The notes below the pieces were generated by a model. The model was not told the DNA's origin, did no database searches, and saw only the letters and a program-made list of their open reading frames with translations. From Cytobacillus citreus (lineage in GTDB: Bacteria > Bacillota > Bacilli > Bacillales > Cytobacillaceae): a stretch of 64,000 nt of DNA. The stretch lies in assembly GCF_018343665.1 (NCBI RefSeq), contig NZ_JAGYPM010000003.1, positions 401,497-465,496 on the forward strand. The letters run 5' to 3'. Below, one piece after another: positions 55,898 through 64,000 of the stretch (position 1 is the first letter of the stretch; each line of letters starts with the position of its first letter). Both the position numbers and the translations under genes were made by a program.

Positions 55898-56669
55898 TTT
55901 CCTCGAGAAATATTTCAATGCGAACGGATGCGAAATCATTCAGAACGGGCAAGGCTATTTAACTGTACAGCTTACAATTGAACTAGATAAAGAACTGATG
56001 AACAGGCCCTTCTACTGGCATTATTTAGAGAAAACTGGTGGAGTGCCTAATCCAATGCAGCTCACATTGATTACGAATCCACAACTTGCTTCTGATCAAT
56101 TGAAAGGGGAGACTATTCACTTTGGATCGCCTCGCCTCCACCAAATTTTTGAATCAACTAAAAATTTAGCCGGCTCAATTCGTTTATATGAAAAACACAA
56201 TAAACCACAAGGACAGCAGACTCCTTTAAGACCATGGCTTGGTATGAATATTCGGATCTCATATGAATGCGACAGGAAAAGAGATGTCTTTAAATCAATT
56301 GGGTTACAATTAATAAATGGGCAAATGGTTGAGGGTTTTCATGATAAACTTCTAAACTTACCTCTGACACCGAAAATTCCTGACTATTCATTTACACTTT
56401 CTCCATTAATAATGCCAAAGAGCGGCATATCAAGAGTGGAGAATTTCTTGAGATATGAGATTGAACAAGAGGATCACTCATGGGCTGATGATGCAAGAAA
56501 TCGTTGGCAAAAGGATTTAAAATTGCTGGAACATTTTTACGAGGAAGCTGATGAAAAAGATGAAAGTTATGAAATCGAAAAAATAGCTTTAAAGGAGCAA
56601 TATGAGCCAAAGGTTAAAATCTCAATCGTAAACGGTGGTTTGTTTTATTTAACAGATCAAGCTGTTTAA
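55875..56669 (+). CDS. yqhG: YqhG family protein
   Basis: 264 residues from the ATG at 55875, overlapping the end of yqhH by 23 nt; AAGGTGAG is the ribosome site. Motifs such as FYWHYLEKTGGVPNPMQL and WLGMNIRISYECDRKRD match the YqhG family, whose function is unknown. Overlap suggests a joint role with YqhH. Confidence 0.9.
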   Translation: MQQQEIHNFLEKYFNANGCEIIQNGQGYLTVQLTIELDKELMNRPFYWHYLEKTGGVPNPMQLTLITNPQLASDQLKGETIHFGSPRLHQIFESTKNLAGSIRLYEKHNKPQGQQTPLRPWLGMNIRISYECDRKRDVFKSIGLQLINGQMVEGFHDKLLNLPLTPKIPDYSFTLSPLIMPKSGISRVENFLRYEIEQEDHSWADDARNRWQKDLKLLEHFYEEADEKDESYEIEKIALKEQYEPKVKISIVNGGLFYLTDQAV

Positions 56670-56681
56670 AAACATTAAGAA

Positions 56682-56860
56682 AAGCGCAAGCGCCTTCAGA
56701 ACAATCATAGTTCAGATTGTTCTTGCGATGATTATTCGGAGGAGCTTTCCTTAGTGCTCACCCCCGACAAGCATAAGACAGGCCGACGGGAAAGTTGTTC
56801 TTTAACTTTCTTGGCGGACTGACTTATGACCTCGAGGGGGTAGGCGCTGGAGCTAGACAA
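56682..56860. repeat. Dispersed hairpin repeat downstream of yqhG
   Basis: AAGCGCAAGCGCCTTCAG to GGTAGGCGCTGGAGCTAGAC, with inner stems GGAAAGTTGTTCTTTAACTTT. Same family as 49221 and 62211. It fills most of the 297-bp yqhG-yqzE gap. Confidence 0.65.
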
Positions 56861-56897
56861 TTCTCAAATTCGAAAAAAACTTTCTTATCTTTCTAGA

Positions 56898-56930
56898 AAA
56901 CTTGGCATTCGCCAGTTCCTTTACTAGCCA
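56898..56930. repeat. Dispersed ~120-bp repeat, left-end fragment (copy 3)
   Basis: AAACTTGGCATTCGCCAGTTCC with the TTGGC/GCCA palindrome, matching the left end of the copies at 11963 and 47286. Confidence 0.5.
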
Positions 56931-56963
56931 AAAGAAACCGATCATTTGACCGGTTTCTTTTGC
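56930..56963 (-). terminator. Terminator of the comG operon
   Basis: Minus-strand AAAGAAACCGGTCA and TGATCGGTTTCTTT arms followed by T, right behind yqzE. Confidence 0.85.
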
Positions 56964-56966
56964 TGT

Positions 56967-57152
56967 TCACTTTCCTCTTTTTCTTTTGACATAATAGTAC
57001 AAAATATAAGGAATCACACCGAACCACCGAAATAAAAATGGCTCTTTCATATCTTTTTTTTCTAGACGATTTCTTTTCCGTTCATTTTTGGGCTGATCAA
57101 TATATTTAACTACTGTTTGGGTAATGTATTTTACGTAATCATTCGATTTCAA
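56967..57152 (-). CDS. yqzE: YqzE family protein
   Basis: 61 residues from a TTG at 57150-57152 with AGGTGA five nt upstream; an ATG two codons before is the alternative. KSNDYVKYITQTVVKYIDQP and KEPFLFRWFGVIPYILYYYVKRKR match YqzE. Unknown function; it ends the comG operon. Confidence 0.85.
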   Translation of the reverse strand: MKSNDYVKYITQTVVKYIDQPKNERKRNRLEKKDMKEPFLFRWFGVIPYILYYYVKRKRGK

Positions 57153-57264
57153 TGGCATCACCTGCTCATTTACATATACTTTTTGATCAATTATCTTAGC
57201 TTTCAATTCAAGTATGTCCTTTAACAAAAATTAATAAACAGATGATAAAAAATGTGCAGCCAAA

Positions 57265-57648
57265 TTAATTTCTTTCTACCCATTTAATCATCTTACCTGA
57301 TTCTTCATCAAAATAACCAAACCCTTTGATATCAGGATAAGATCCTATTTTTACATTGAAGGTTACCATGAACAGAGTTTCAGTAAGTTGGGACGATTCA
57401 TAATGAATCGTTCCATCAGTATACGTAAAGAAGCCTGAAAAAAGTTCTTCATCCCCCTCTATTAATATATTTTCTACCCTTTTCATTGAACTTAACAAAT
57501 AGTATTCTTGCTTTAAAATCGCCTCTGATTCTTTTAAAAAACGTACTTCTGCTAAATAGGAGTCAATTTGAATAGTAAGCACTAGAGTAGCTAGCAAAAT
57601 AATGCAAAATGTAAGTGGATACGTAAAGCCCTTTTCATTCCGCAGCAT
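57265..57648 (-). CDS. comGG: Competence pseudopilus protein ComGG
   Basis: 127 residues from the ATG at 57646-57648 with GGAGGAAG upstream. A prepilin-like N terminus (KGFTYPLTFCIILLATLVLT) lacks the classical Glu5, as ComGG does. Minor component for DNA-uptake pseudopilus assembly. Start overlaps comGF by 14 nt. Confidence 0.9.
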   Translation of the reverse strand: MLRNEKGFTYPLTFCIILLATLVLTIQIDSYLAEVRFLKESEAILKQEYYLLSSMKRVENILIEGDEELFSGFFTYTDGTIHYESSQLTETLFMVTFNVKIGSYPDIKGFGYFDEESGKMIKWVERN

Positions 57649-58117
57649 TTTCTTCCTCCAGTTCAATATAAGAGAAAAGAAGCGCTGAGTGGGATTGATG
57701 ATATAGATCTTTTACTGTAAGTTTCATCCCGTCTTGAATTGGGGTAAAGTTGAATGTATCCACTTTCTGGAGCACAATTTCATGCCCTTCATAGTTTACT
57801 CTCCGACGCAAATTTGTGCCATATTTCTCATAGATGACATTTTGACCGTTCTTTCTTAAAATTACCTTGTTTTCATATACCTCCAACCCTTCTGACAACC
57901 TTAACTCTTTTTTCAACTGACTGACAAATACTTGCCATTCCATCCTGCTTACTCTTGCTTCAAGCCCCTCATTATCTAATAAATATTTCATGCATAAGGG
58001 AAAAAAAGAAACAATAAGAAGAAATATCGAAAATGCATAGAGCATTTCAAGCATTGTAAACCCTCTATTATTCAAATATTTCACACTTCTTGTATTCATG
58101 TTCGAGAATATCTTCAT
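57635..58117 (-). CDS. comGF: Competence pseudopilin ComGF
   Basis: About 140-160 residues; start uncertain since the ATGs at 58117 and 58099 both lie inside comGE. Type IV prepilin signal RGFTMLEMLYAFSIFLLIV with Glu5. Cleaved by ComC before Phe. Part of the transformation pseudopilus. Confidence 0.9.
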   Translation of the reverse strand: MKIFSNMNTRSVKYLNNRGFTMLEMLYAFSIFLLIVSFFPLCMKYLLDNEGLEARVSRMEWQVFVSQLKKELRLSEGLEVYENKVILRKNGQNVIYEKYGTNLRRRVNYEGHEIVLQKVDTFNFTPIQDGMKLTVKDLYHQSHSALLFSYIELEEENAAE

Positions 58118-58400
58118 ATTTCACGCAAACCTCCAAACTACCATCATTAACAGACTCTTGATAGACTTCATAAACAGTTTGATTTATTTTAATTAATTCA
58201 TGAACTGGAACCCTTTCTTCCTTCTTAGCCTTTTGTAAAGTCTCATATAAAAGTTGAGTCCCATCATATTCCTGATGCAATTGAATAGATCGATTGATAA
58301 CTCCCATTATCAGGGGGAAAAAGACCATTGCTATGATTAGCCAAGCGGATAAAGATAACAGCATTTCAGGCAAGAAAAAGCCATTACTCCTTCTGCACAT
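58068..58400 (-). CDS. comGE: Competence pseudopilin ComGE
   Basis: 110 residues; prepilin-like N terminus NGFFLPEMLLSLSAWLIIA. Overlaps comGD and comGF at both ends. Confidence 0.9.
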   Translation of the reverse strand: MCRRSNGFFLPEMLLSLSAWLIIAMVFFPLIMGVINRSIQLHQEYDGTQLLYETLQKAKKEERVPVHELIKINQTVYEVYQESVNDGSLEVCVKYEDILEHEYKKCEIFE

Positions 58401-58827
58401 AAAACCTTCCCTTTCCTATTAAAAAAGTAAATTTGTAACTTTCCTTATCATCAAAATTGATCCAGAATGAGCCAAATCTATTAATATTCCCATCAGCCTG
58501 AAATTGAAAAAAAAGCTTCATTGATCCCGGCTGAATCTTAATCCTTTCAGGTATTTTCCTTTCGATTAAATATTGGGAACTAACCTTTTCATGTATATAA
58601 TAGGCAGCATGTCCAGATGGAAAATGCACGATTACTTCAGTATGATGAGAAATAGCATATTGTTGTGCATACAATAGATCTGATTTTAATTGGGTTAAAA
58701 ATTGTTGTTTTTCAACGGAGCCAAATTGGGGCTTTATAAGAAAGGCTGATATCGAGGCAATTATGAGAAAAACACTCAATACAAACAAAGATTCTATCAA
58801 GGTGAAGCCAGCTTCTCTGCTTCTCAT
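58384..58827 (-). CDS. comGD: Competence pseudopilin ComGD
   Basis: 147 residues; prepilin signal AGFTLIESLFVLSVFLIIA with Glu5 and a C-terminal beta-rich domain. ATGA overlap with the comGC stop. Confidence 0.93.
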   Translation of the reverse strand: MRSREAGFTLIESLFVLSVFLIIASISAFLIKPQFGSVEKQQFLTQLKSDLLYAQQYAISHHTEVIVHFPSGHAAYYIHEKVSSQYLIERKIPERIKIQPGSMKLFFQFQADGNINRFGSFWINFDDKESYKFTFLIGKGRFYVQKE

Positions 58828-59156
58828 TCAGAAGAAGACCCCTGTTTGACTGCTATTACTTTTCCATCTTCTGTAATCGTGACCTTTGCTCCATTTGGAC
58901 ATGAGGTTTCCCCTTCATTTAGATATTTATCATCTACAAGTGCTTGAATACTGGCAGGAGGCTTTTTGTGCTCGATTTCATATGCTTGTACCTGGGCTTG
59001 TACCATTTTCACGAATGCTTCACATCCTGTACTATTTATCTTCGAATTATGCTTCGTAATATTTGGAATCGTAATAATTAGAAGAACTGATATAACAAGC
59101 AAAACAATTAACATTTCTATTAATGTAAAACCCTTAGTATTTTTTAAAAATTTCAT
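58824..59156 (-). CDS. comGC: Major competence pseudopilin ComGC
   Basis: 110 residues from the ATG at 59154-59156 with GGAGGG upstream. Prepilin signal KGFTLIEMLIVLLVISVLL, then a small globular domain with two Cys (TGCEAF, TSCPNG) for the conserved disulfide. Main pilin of the uptake structure. Confidence 0.96.
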   Translation of the reverse strand: MKFLKNTKGFTLIEMLIVLLVISVLLIITIPNITKHNSKINSTGCEAFVKMVQAQVQAYEIEHKKPPASIQALVDDKYLNEGETSCPNGAKVTITEDGKVIAVKQGSSSE

Positions 59157-59158
59157 TT

Positions 59159-60190
59159 CTAAATTCCCTCCAATAAATGAAACATTGGTAATAGAACTGC
59201 TAAATACATCGATACAATTAACAAACCAATTACAGAATATAGACAAGGCTGAATTGTTTTTAGCAATTTTTCTGACCTTTCTTCAATTAAATTTAAACAA
59301 TGTCTGCTAAAGAAAAATAATTCTTGATCAAGTTTTCCGTTCTTCTGTCCGTGTCTAATGATGTGAAGCAGATCACGATCAAAAAACGGATAAATCTTTA
59401 ATATTTCTTCCAGCCTCTCCCCCTTTCGTAAGCTCTTTTTTATTTCTTGGCCTAATTCTTGGTACAGCGGCTGCTTATCATTTTTTTCAAATAGACTCAG
59501 GGCTTCGTGAATCGATAATCCCCCAGCTAATAAATAACTAATCTGTACTGAAAAATATTGCGTATAAAATAATTTTAGGAAGTACCCTATGATAGGAATT
59601 GAAACGAGCACATTTTTTTGTTTAATCTGGGAATGTTTTTTAAATATCAGGCCGTAATACCCGAAGAAAATGAGGAAAAGAGAACCTATGCCCCCTATTA
59701 GAAAGGGCATCATTTTACCAAACGAGGAAACGATCTTCATGAAAAAGTTTGGCTCTAGACTCATTGAAATAAACAAGGAGGAAAATCTCGGCAGTATAAT
59801 ATAGTCAACAAATAGAAACAAAACAACAGTAATAAAGATCAACATAAGAGGATAAACTAGTAACTTCTTTAGTTTTTCAAAATCTTTATCCCTTTTAAGC
59901 ATCATTTCGCTGCCTTCTTGGAGAGCACTCGCTAAGCCGCCATGCTGCTCTGCAAAGTATACATAGCCAATTAAATTTTTATTGAAGTTTAATTTTGATA
60001 ATATTTGATAAAAAGGATAACCCTCTTTTAAATCTGCTAGACATCCTCTAACCTCCTCTTTTTTGTTTTGCGGCAACTGAAACAAGATCGATTCAATTGC
60101 TTCTGATAAGGGATAACCTCTTACTAGCAGCTCGCTTGTTCTTTTTAAAAAATGACTTTGCTCCTGCAGATTCCATTTACGCTTTCGCAT
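59159..60190 (-). CDS. comGB: Type II secretion F-like platform protein ComGB
   Basis: 343 residues, GspF/PilC family. Three membrane helices (LLVYPLMLIFITVVLFLFV, MMPFLIGGIGSLFLIF, and a C-terminal one) and the motif YVYFAEQHGGLASAL. Anchors pseudopilus assembly. Overlaps comGA by 14 nt. Confidence 0.95.
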   Translation of the reverse strand: MRKRKWNLQEQSHFLKRTSELLVRGYPLSEAIESILFQLPQNKKEEVRGCLADLKEGYPFYQILSKLNFNKNLIGYVYFAEQHGGLASALQEGSEMMLKRDKDFEKLKKLLVYPLMLIFITVVLFLFVDYIILPRFSSLFISMSLEPNFFMKIVSSFGKMMPFLIGGIGSLFLIFFGYYGLIFKKHSQIKQKNVLVSIPIIGYFLKLFYTQYFSVQISYLLAGGLSIHEALSLFEKNDKQPLYQELGQEIKKSLRKGERLEEILKIYPFFDRDLLHIIRHGQKNGKLDQELFFFSRHCLNLIEERSEKLLKTIQPCLYSVIGLLIVSMYLAVLLPMFHLLEGI

Positions 60191-61247
60191 GATCTAGTAC
60201 CCATCGGTCATATTCAGATTCCTTGATATATCCAAGAGCAATGCCCTTTTTAATAACCTCTTTCAATGTTAAATAATCTACATTTGCTTTTTCACCCTTC
60301 GCAACCATCATCGCTGCATTTAAAGCACGCCCTGCAAGTAGCTCAAAAACGCTTGCTCTCTTCCATCTGCCATAGCTATAGCAGAAAGGAGAACACTCCC
60401 CTTGGCAAAATGGACACCTTAACTCGACAAGTCTTTGTGCTGTTACCGCAACAAGCGTTTGTTCAATCTCGACCCAATTTACTCCGAATTCATTTAATCT
60501 GTAGATAGCTCCTTTTGCATCTCTTGTATGCATAGTGCTTAAAACAAGATGTCCCGTTAATGCTGCACGAACTGCGATTTTTGCTGTTTCAGCATCACGT
60601 ATTTCCCCGACCATAATAATATCTGGGTCATGCCTAAGAATTGCCTTTAAGCCAGCAGCATAGGAAACACCTGCTTTCTCATTCACTTGTACTTGAAGAA
60701 CCAAATCATTATCTTTTTCAATCGGATCTTCTAGCGTTATAATATTGCGATTGAACATATGGGAGGTTTCGTTTAAAAGGGAGTACAATGTTGTAGTCTT
60801 TCCTGAGCCGGTCGGTCCAGTAAATATAATTAAACCGTGTGCATGCTTTAATAAAGCGAGCATTTTTCGTGTCATAGCTGGGAATAAAGAAATTTGGAAA
60901 AAAGGAATTTGTTCCTGCTGAGGGAGGATTCTAATAACGAGACTTTCATTATGACTAGAAGGAAGGGTGGAAAATCGAAGTCCAATCATTTGCCCATCTA
61001 CTGGATAGGAGTATGCCCCACTTTGAGGCCTTCTTTTTTCACCAATGTCCATGGAAGCTGTGAATTTAAAATGGGAGATTAGTCTGTCACATTCTTCTTT
61101 CGGTAAATATAGTCTTGGAATTAATTTGTTAGCGAGTCGCATCTGGATGAGTGTGTCTTTCCTTCGGGGAACAATATGAATGTCTGAGGCTTGGTTTCTT
61201 ACTGCATCTTTAATAATTCTTTCAGCTAGTTTTTCTATTATGTTCAA
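60177..61247 (-). CDS. comGA: Competence secretion ATPase ComGA
   Basis: 356 residues, GspE/PilB-type. Walker A GPTGSGKTTTLYS, Asp box ITLEDPIEK, Walker B DPDIIMVGEIRDAETA, His box STMHTRD, and a Cys pair (CPFCQGEC). Powers pseudopilus assembly and restrains growth in competent cells. First gene of the comG operon. Confidence 0.96.
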   Translation of the reverse strand: MNIIEKLAERIIKDAVRNQASDIHIVPRRKDTLIQMRLANKLIPRLYLPKEECDRLISHFKFTASMDIGEKRRPQSGAYSYPVDGQMIGLRFSTLPSSHNESLVIRILPQQEQIPFFQISLFPAMTRKMLALLKHAHGLIIFTGPTGSGKTTTLYSLLNETSHMFNRNIITLEDPIEKDNDLVLQVQVNEKAGVSYAAGLKAILRHDPDIIMVGEIRDAETAKIAVRAALTGHLVLSTMHTRDAKGAIYRLNEFGVNWVEIEQTLVAVTAQRLVELRCPFCQGECSPFCYSYGRWKRASVFELLAGRALNAAMMVAKGEKANVDYLTLKEVIKKGIALGYIKESEYDRWVLDHAKA

Positions 61248-61283
61248 TTGAACATGCCACCACCTTTTTTAATATTCGACCTT

Positions 61284-61312
61284 ATTATATATTTTCCATA
61301 ATTTTTTGACAA
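61284..61312 (-). promoter_or_regulatory. comG promoter
   Basis: Minus-strand TTGTCA (61307-61312), exactly 17 nt, TATAAT (61284-61289), 37 nt before comGA. Confidence 0.75.
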
Positions 61313-61327
61313 ATATTTTGCATTAAA

Positions 61328-61339
61328 AAAATACATTTT
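61328..61339 (-). promoter_or_regulatory. ComK-like box upstream of comGA
   Basis: Minus-strand AAAA-TGTAT-TTTT (plus 61328-61339) matches one AT-box of the ComK site, 15 nt upstream of the -35. A good partner box is less clear (AAAATATTT nearer the -35, or GGTTTTATATG further up). Confidence 0.5.
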
Positions 61340-61502
61340 CATATAAAACCTTTCAACATTTGGAGAAGTTTTTTAACTCATTAAATACTTCCGAGAAGCA
61401 TGGGGGATATTTGTGAACATTTTATAAACTTATAGTGAATACAGTGTTAACTCTTAGGACCTGTATTATAATAGAATCAATATCGGTCTGAGGTGAGCCA
61501 AG

Positions 61503-62204
61503 GTGGAACAAACTTTAAAAATTACAAATGTTTTATCTGATCCAACACGCTACTATATTTATCAATACATAACAAAAAGACATACAGAAGTAACTGTTCA
61601 GGAAATTGCGGATAATTTTAATATTCATCCTAACGTTGCAAGACTTCATTTATCAAAGCTAGAAGATGTTAATATGCTTGTATCAGAAACACAGAAAACG
61701 GGAAAAGGAGGCCGACCGAGTAGACTTTATCGCTTATCGGATGATGTCATTCAGCTTCATTTCCCGTATCGGGACTACCAGCTTTTATCAAAAATAGCGA
61801 TGAAAACACTGCTATCCCTTGGTGAGCAAGCTAAGAATGCGTTATATGAAACAGGAAAAAAATTTGGTCTTGAATTAATTGATCAGGAAAAGAACCGCTC
61901 TTCCCAATTTAATGAATCACTTTCCTTTGATCAAAAATTAAATATCATTAAAAATGCAGCTACTATGTCAGGCTTTCATCCTGAGTTTGAAACAAATGAG
62001 GAAAAAACAAAGATCTACTTCCAAATATTTAATTGTCCTTTTAAAGAAGTAGCTGAGGATCATAATGAATCAGTATGTAATATGCATTTTGAATTTCTAA
62101 AGGGTATGTTTGAAGCCCTATTCGATGAAATTGAGTTAATTGAAAAGGAAAATATGCTCAATGGCTGTGAATCATGCTCCTATCATGCATTCGTCACAAA
62201 CTAA
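61503..62204 (+). CDS. Helix-turn-helix regulator with C-terminal cysteine cluster
   Basis: 233 residues from a GTG with GAGGTGAG upstream. ArsR/COG2345-like winged helix at the N terminus (SDPTRYYIYQYITKRHTEVT, then NVARLHLSKLEDVNML and GGRPSRLYRLS). The C-terminal domain has CPFKEVAE, NESVCNMH and CESCSYHAF, four or five Cys/His, recalling SufR-type Fe-S sensing. Target unknown; divergent from comGA. Confidence 0.82.
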   Translation: MEQTLKITNVLSDPTRYYIYQYITKRHTEVTVQEIADNFNIHPNVARLHLSKLEDVNMLVSETQKTGKGGRPSRLYRLSDDVIQLHFPYRDYQLLSKIAMKTLLSLGEQAKNALYETGKKFGLELIDQEKNRSSQFNESLSFDQKLNIIKNAATMSGFHPEFETNEEKTKIYFQIFNCPFKEVAEDHNESVCNMHFEFLKGMFEALFDEIELIEKENMLNGCESCSYHAFVTN

Positions 62205-62210
62205 CTAGAA

Positions 62211-62443
62211 ATGCGGAAGCGCCTTGACCAGGGACGACATGCATAAGACGAGCCTGCAGCAAGGTTGTTTTTTAACCTTTTTGACGGATTGGCTTATGAC
62301 CTCCGGCGTACAGGACGTACTAGTGCCGACGTTGCAACAGGACAAGAAAAGCTGCGGCAGCAAAACATCGCACGACCAAAAGCATGCTTTTGGGAGGACG
62401 TTGCGTACTTAGTCGGCGAGTCCCTAGGCGCTGCAGCTAGACA
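62211..62443. repeat. Dispersed composite repeat before yqgY
   Basis: AATGCGGAAGCGCCTTGACC to CCTAGGCGCTGCAGCTAGAC, containing the CGTACAGGACGTACTAGTG module and an AAAAGCATGCTTTT palindrome. The gap of 349 bp holds this and, at 62484-62520, a directly repeated ATAATATGTAATGATGTA. Confidence 0.65.
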
Positions 62444-62553
62444 ATAATATACAAAGAGTTATTTACTTTTAAGCTGGAAATAACTTATAATATGTAATGA
62501 TGTACTTATAATATGTAATGATGTATTTTTTTGGGGTAAAAGGAGGGATACAT

Positions 62554-62799
62554 ATGGATCGTATGTACAGAGTATTAGGCTTCTGGACGGGGATTTTTGC
62601 TATCATGTTCTTTGTAGGCGACATGTATACAACATCTTTAATCTTCTTCGGCCAAACAGGATTTTTCCTACTTTTAAGTTACTTAAAGCTTTCAGAACGT
62701 ATGTATATGTATGTTTTTGGCGCATATTTAACAGTGTTCTTTATTGGCTTTACATACTGGACTACATTTATGATGACTCCAGGTGTAAGCGGCCACTAA
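62554..62799 (+). CDS. yqgY: DUF2626 membrane protein YqgY
   Basis: 81 residues from the ATG at 62554 with AGGAGGG upstream. Three membrane helices over MYRVLGFWTGIFAIMFFVGD, LIFFGQTGFFLLLSYL and YVFGAYLTVFFIGFTYW. Function unknown. Confidence 0.9.
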   Translation: MDRMYRVLGFWTGIFAIMFFVGDMYTTSLIFFGQTGFFLLLSYLKLSERMYMYVFGAYLTVFFIGFTYWTTFMMTPGVSGH

Positions 62800-62817
62800 A
62801 AAGTGAATACGTACATA

Positions 62818-62850
62818 ATAAAAAAGCGATGGATCATCGCTTTTTTATTT
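62818..62850. terminator. Bidirectional terminator
   Basis: AAAAAGCGATGGATCATCGCTTTTTT lies between the convergent yqgY and methyltransferase genes (palindrome AAAAGCGAT/ATCGCTTTT). Confidence 0.9.
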
Positions 62851-63915
62851 TTTCCGATTTTCTTTTTCTTGCAGGATAACATGAAAGGATGAGCTTATTC
62901 CAGAAGGCATAATTAGACTGCGAATAGCCCTATTTCTCCTACTCACTTCAGAAAAGGGATTTGGATCATAATGATCCTGTAAATCCTCTAAAATTCCTGA
63001 TGTTAGTAAAAATTCATCTTGCCTCCATTTCTTCGTAAACTGAAGTCCATACTTACTTCCTTGACGAATGAAGGCATCAAAATGAACATGACTCGTTATA
63101 TCCATTTCTCCGGGATATAGAAGGATATTATTCATTTGCTGATGTCGATAATAGCCTCTTAGACTGCCTTCACTTCTCCATGGTTTCTGCCATTCCTCAT
63201 TCGTATAGCCATAATCAACGGTCAGAACCATTCCATTAGCAAGTACATTGGCAATGCTACAAACCATATCCTCCATTTGTAAAGGAATCTCAATTCTTTG
63301 ACCGTCTTTTATTTTCAATCCACTTTCTTTTAAAAAGGTTAATATTTGCTCGTTTCCCAATGGAACTACAATCTCCGTAAGCTGATCATTTTTAACTGTG
63401 ACCATTATTTCCATTAATTGTCCATTTTGATTTTCGATGACGTGAACGGGAAAAGCATCAAATAGTTCATTCGAAAAAATCAGTCCTTCAAACGGAGAAA
63501 TTTCCATTAAGCTATCTATTTGTTTTACTCTTTTAGAAAAAATGATTTCGTCCTGCTGTAGCTTTCGATGATGTGGACTTTCCTCTAAAATAAAATAATG
63601 AAGCGGTTCAGTTGATATTTTATTCCATTCATCAATAAATGCTTTGGCAAAACGCCCTGTTCCTGCACCAATTTCACATATAGAAGCCTTGAGCTTATTT
63701 GCATTCACTTGATTATAAAACCATTTTGCTATTGATCTCCCATAAATATCTGACATATTGCTTGAAGTAATAAAATCCCCATCGCGTCCAATCTTACACT
63801 TATCTTGCATATAATATCCATATTGAGGATGATAAAGGGCAAGCTTAATATATTCTTCATATGTAATTCTTTGTAATGGGCTTTTCAATATCCATTCTTT
63901 AAAAAAATTTATCAT
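62845..63915 (-). CDS. MidA/NDUFAF7-type SAM-dependent methyltransferase
   Basis: 356 residues. N-terminal ITYEEYIKLALYHPQYGYYM and DFITSSNMSDIYGRSIAKW, then the SAM motif ICEIGAGTGRFAKAFI and FSNELFDAFPVHV, all typical of the COG1565 family. The mitochondrial relative methylates an Arg of complex I; a bacterial target is not established. AAAGGAG precedes the ATG. Confidence 0.88.
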   Translation of the reverse strand: MINFFKEWILKSPLQRITYEEYIKLALYHPQYGYYMQDKCKIGRDGDFITSSNMSDIYGRSIAKWFYNQVNANKLKASICEIGAGTGRFAKAFIDEWNKISTEPLHYFILEESPHHRKLQQDEIIFSKRVKQIDSLMEISPFEGLIFSNELFDAFPVHVIENQNGQLMEIMVTVKNDQLTEIVVPLGNEQILTFLKESGLKIKDGQRIEIPLQMEDMVCSIANVLANGMVLTVDYGYTNEEWQKPWRSEGSLRGYYRHQQMNNILLYPGEMDITSHVHFDAFIRQGSKYGLQFTKKWRQDEFLLTSGILEDLQDHYDPNPFSEVSRRNRAIRSLIMPSGISSSFHVILQEKENRKK

Positions 63916-64000
63916 ATTTGCTCCTTTTTACGTTTTCACCATTGACATAGTGATAACTTTATTATATTTTTATTGTAGTAGCTTAACTATATCCCCTCCC

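Noticed and set aside
49221-62443. CRISPR array from the repeated hairpin modules
   Set aside because: Copies are kilobases apart, of unequal length and in both orientations, with no regular spacers or cas genes.

Overview
The window reads as chromosome of a low-GC, endospore-forming Gram-positive rod of the family Bacillaceae. It carries spo0A, spoIVB, the eight-gene spoIIIA operon, ahrC, recN, the glycine-cleavage operon behind a tandem glycine riboswitch, and the comG competence operon. The order closely follows the spo0A-to-comG segment of Bacillus subtilis 168 (compared from memory). Genus and species cannot be fixed from the sequence alone.

Layout. (1) Positions 1-1565 are an accessory edge: a truncated plasmid/phage-type winged-helix gene, a possible ~75-nt small RNA, and a tyrosine recombinase ending at the 3' end of spo0A. 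(2) Positions 1745-22141 are core, nearly all on the minus strand: spo0A, spoIVB, recN, ahrC, yqxC, dxs, ispA, xseB, xseA, folD, nusB, yqhY, accC, accB, spoIIIAH-AA. Together these cover sporulation, isoprenoid, folate and fatty-acid synthesis. A 182-bp MITE lies between xseA and folD, and a palindrome-ended element sits inside the spoIIIA operon. (3) Positions 22455-26570 hold a SIMPL-domain gene and a ~3.1-kb island (DUF1284 and YhgE/Pip genes) bounded by duplicated sequence. (4) Positions 26571-31649 are core again: efp, yqhT, yqhR, yqhQ, yqhP, yqhO. (5) Positions 31650-47440 are a ~15.6-kb lineage-specific block where B. subtilis has mntR. It holds a two-component/ABC/serine-hydrolase cluster, a membrane protein, a recombinase pseudogene, a class II ribonucleotide reductase, a GbsR-type regulator with the opuA glycine-betaine transporter, the scar of a deleted yvfRSTU-like operon, and fabI. 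(6) Positions 47440-64000 are core: lipM, yqhL, gcvPB-gcvPA-gcvT, yqhH, yqhG, yqzE, comGG-comGA, a Cys-containing HTH regulator, yqgY and a MidA-like methyltransferase. The sinIR and tapA-sipW-tasA genes found here in B. subtilis are absent.

Regulatory signals readable directly: a sigma-H promoter overlapping a 0A box before spo0A, a sigma-E promoter before spoIIIAA, a TTGTCA-N17-TATAAT promoter with a ComK-like box before comGA, a NrdR-like box before nrdJ, a 9/10 dyad between the GbsR-type gene and opuAA, three TTAAGG direct repeats before the ABC genes, and many intrinsic terminators.

The intergenic space is rich in dispersed repeats of at least four families. No tRNA, rRNA or CRISPR array was seen. 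Nothing is unmistakably a new defence or biosynthetic system. The best leads are the left-edge element with its small RNA, the insertion within spoIIIA and the apparent ATT start of spoIIIAD, the bounded DUF1284/YhgE island, and the self-contained RR-ABC-HK-hydrolase cluster.
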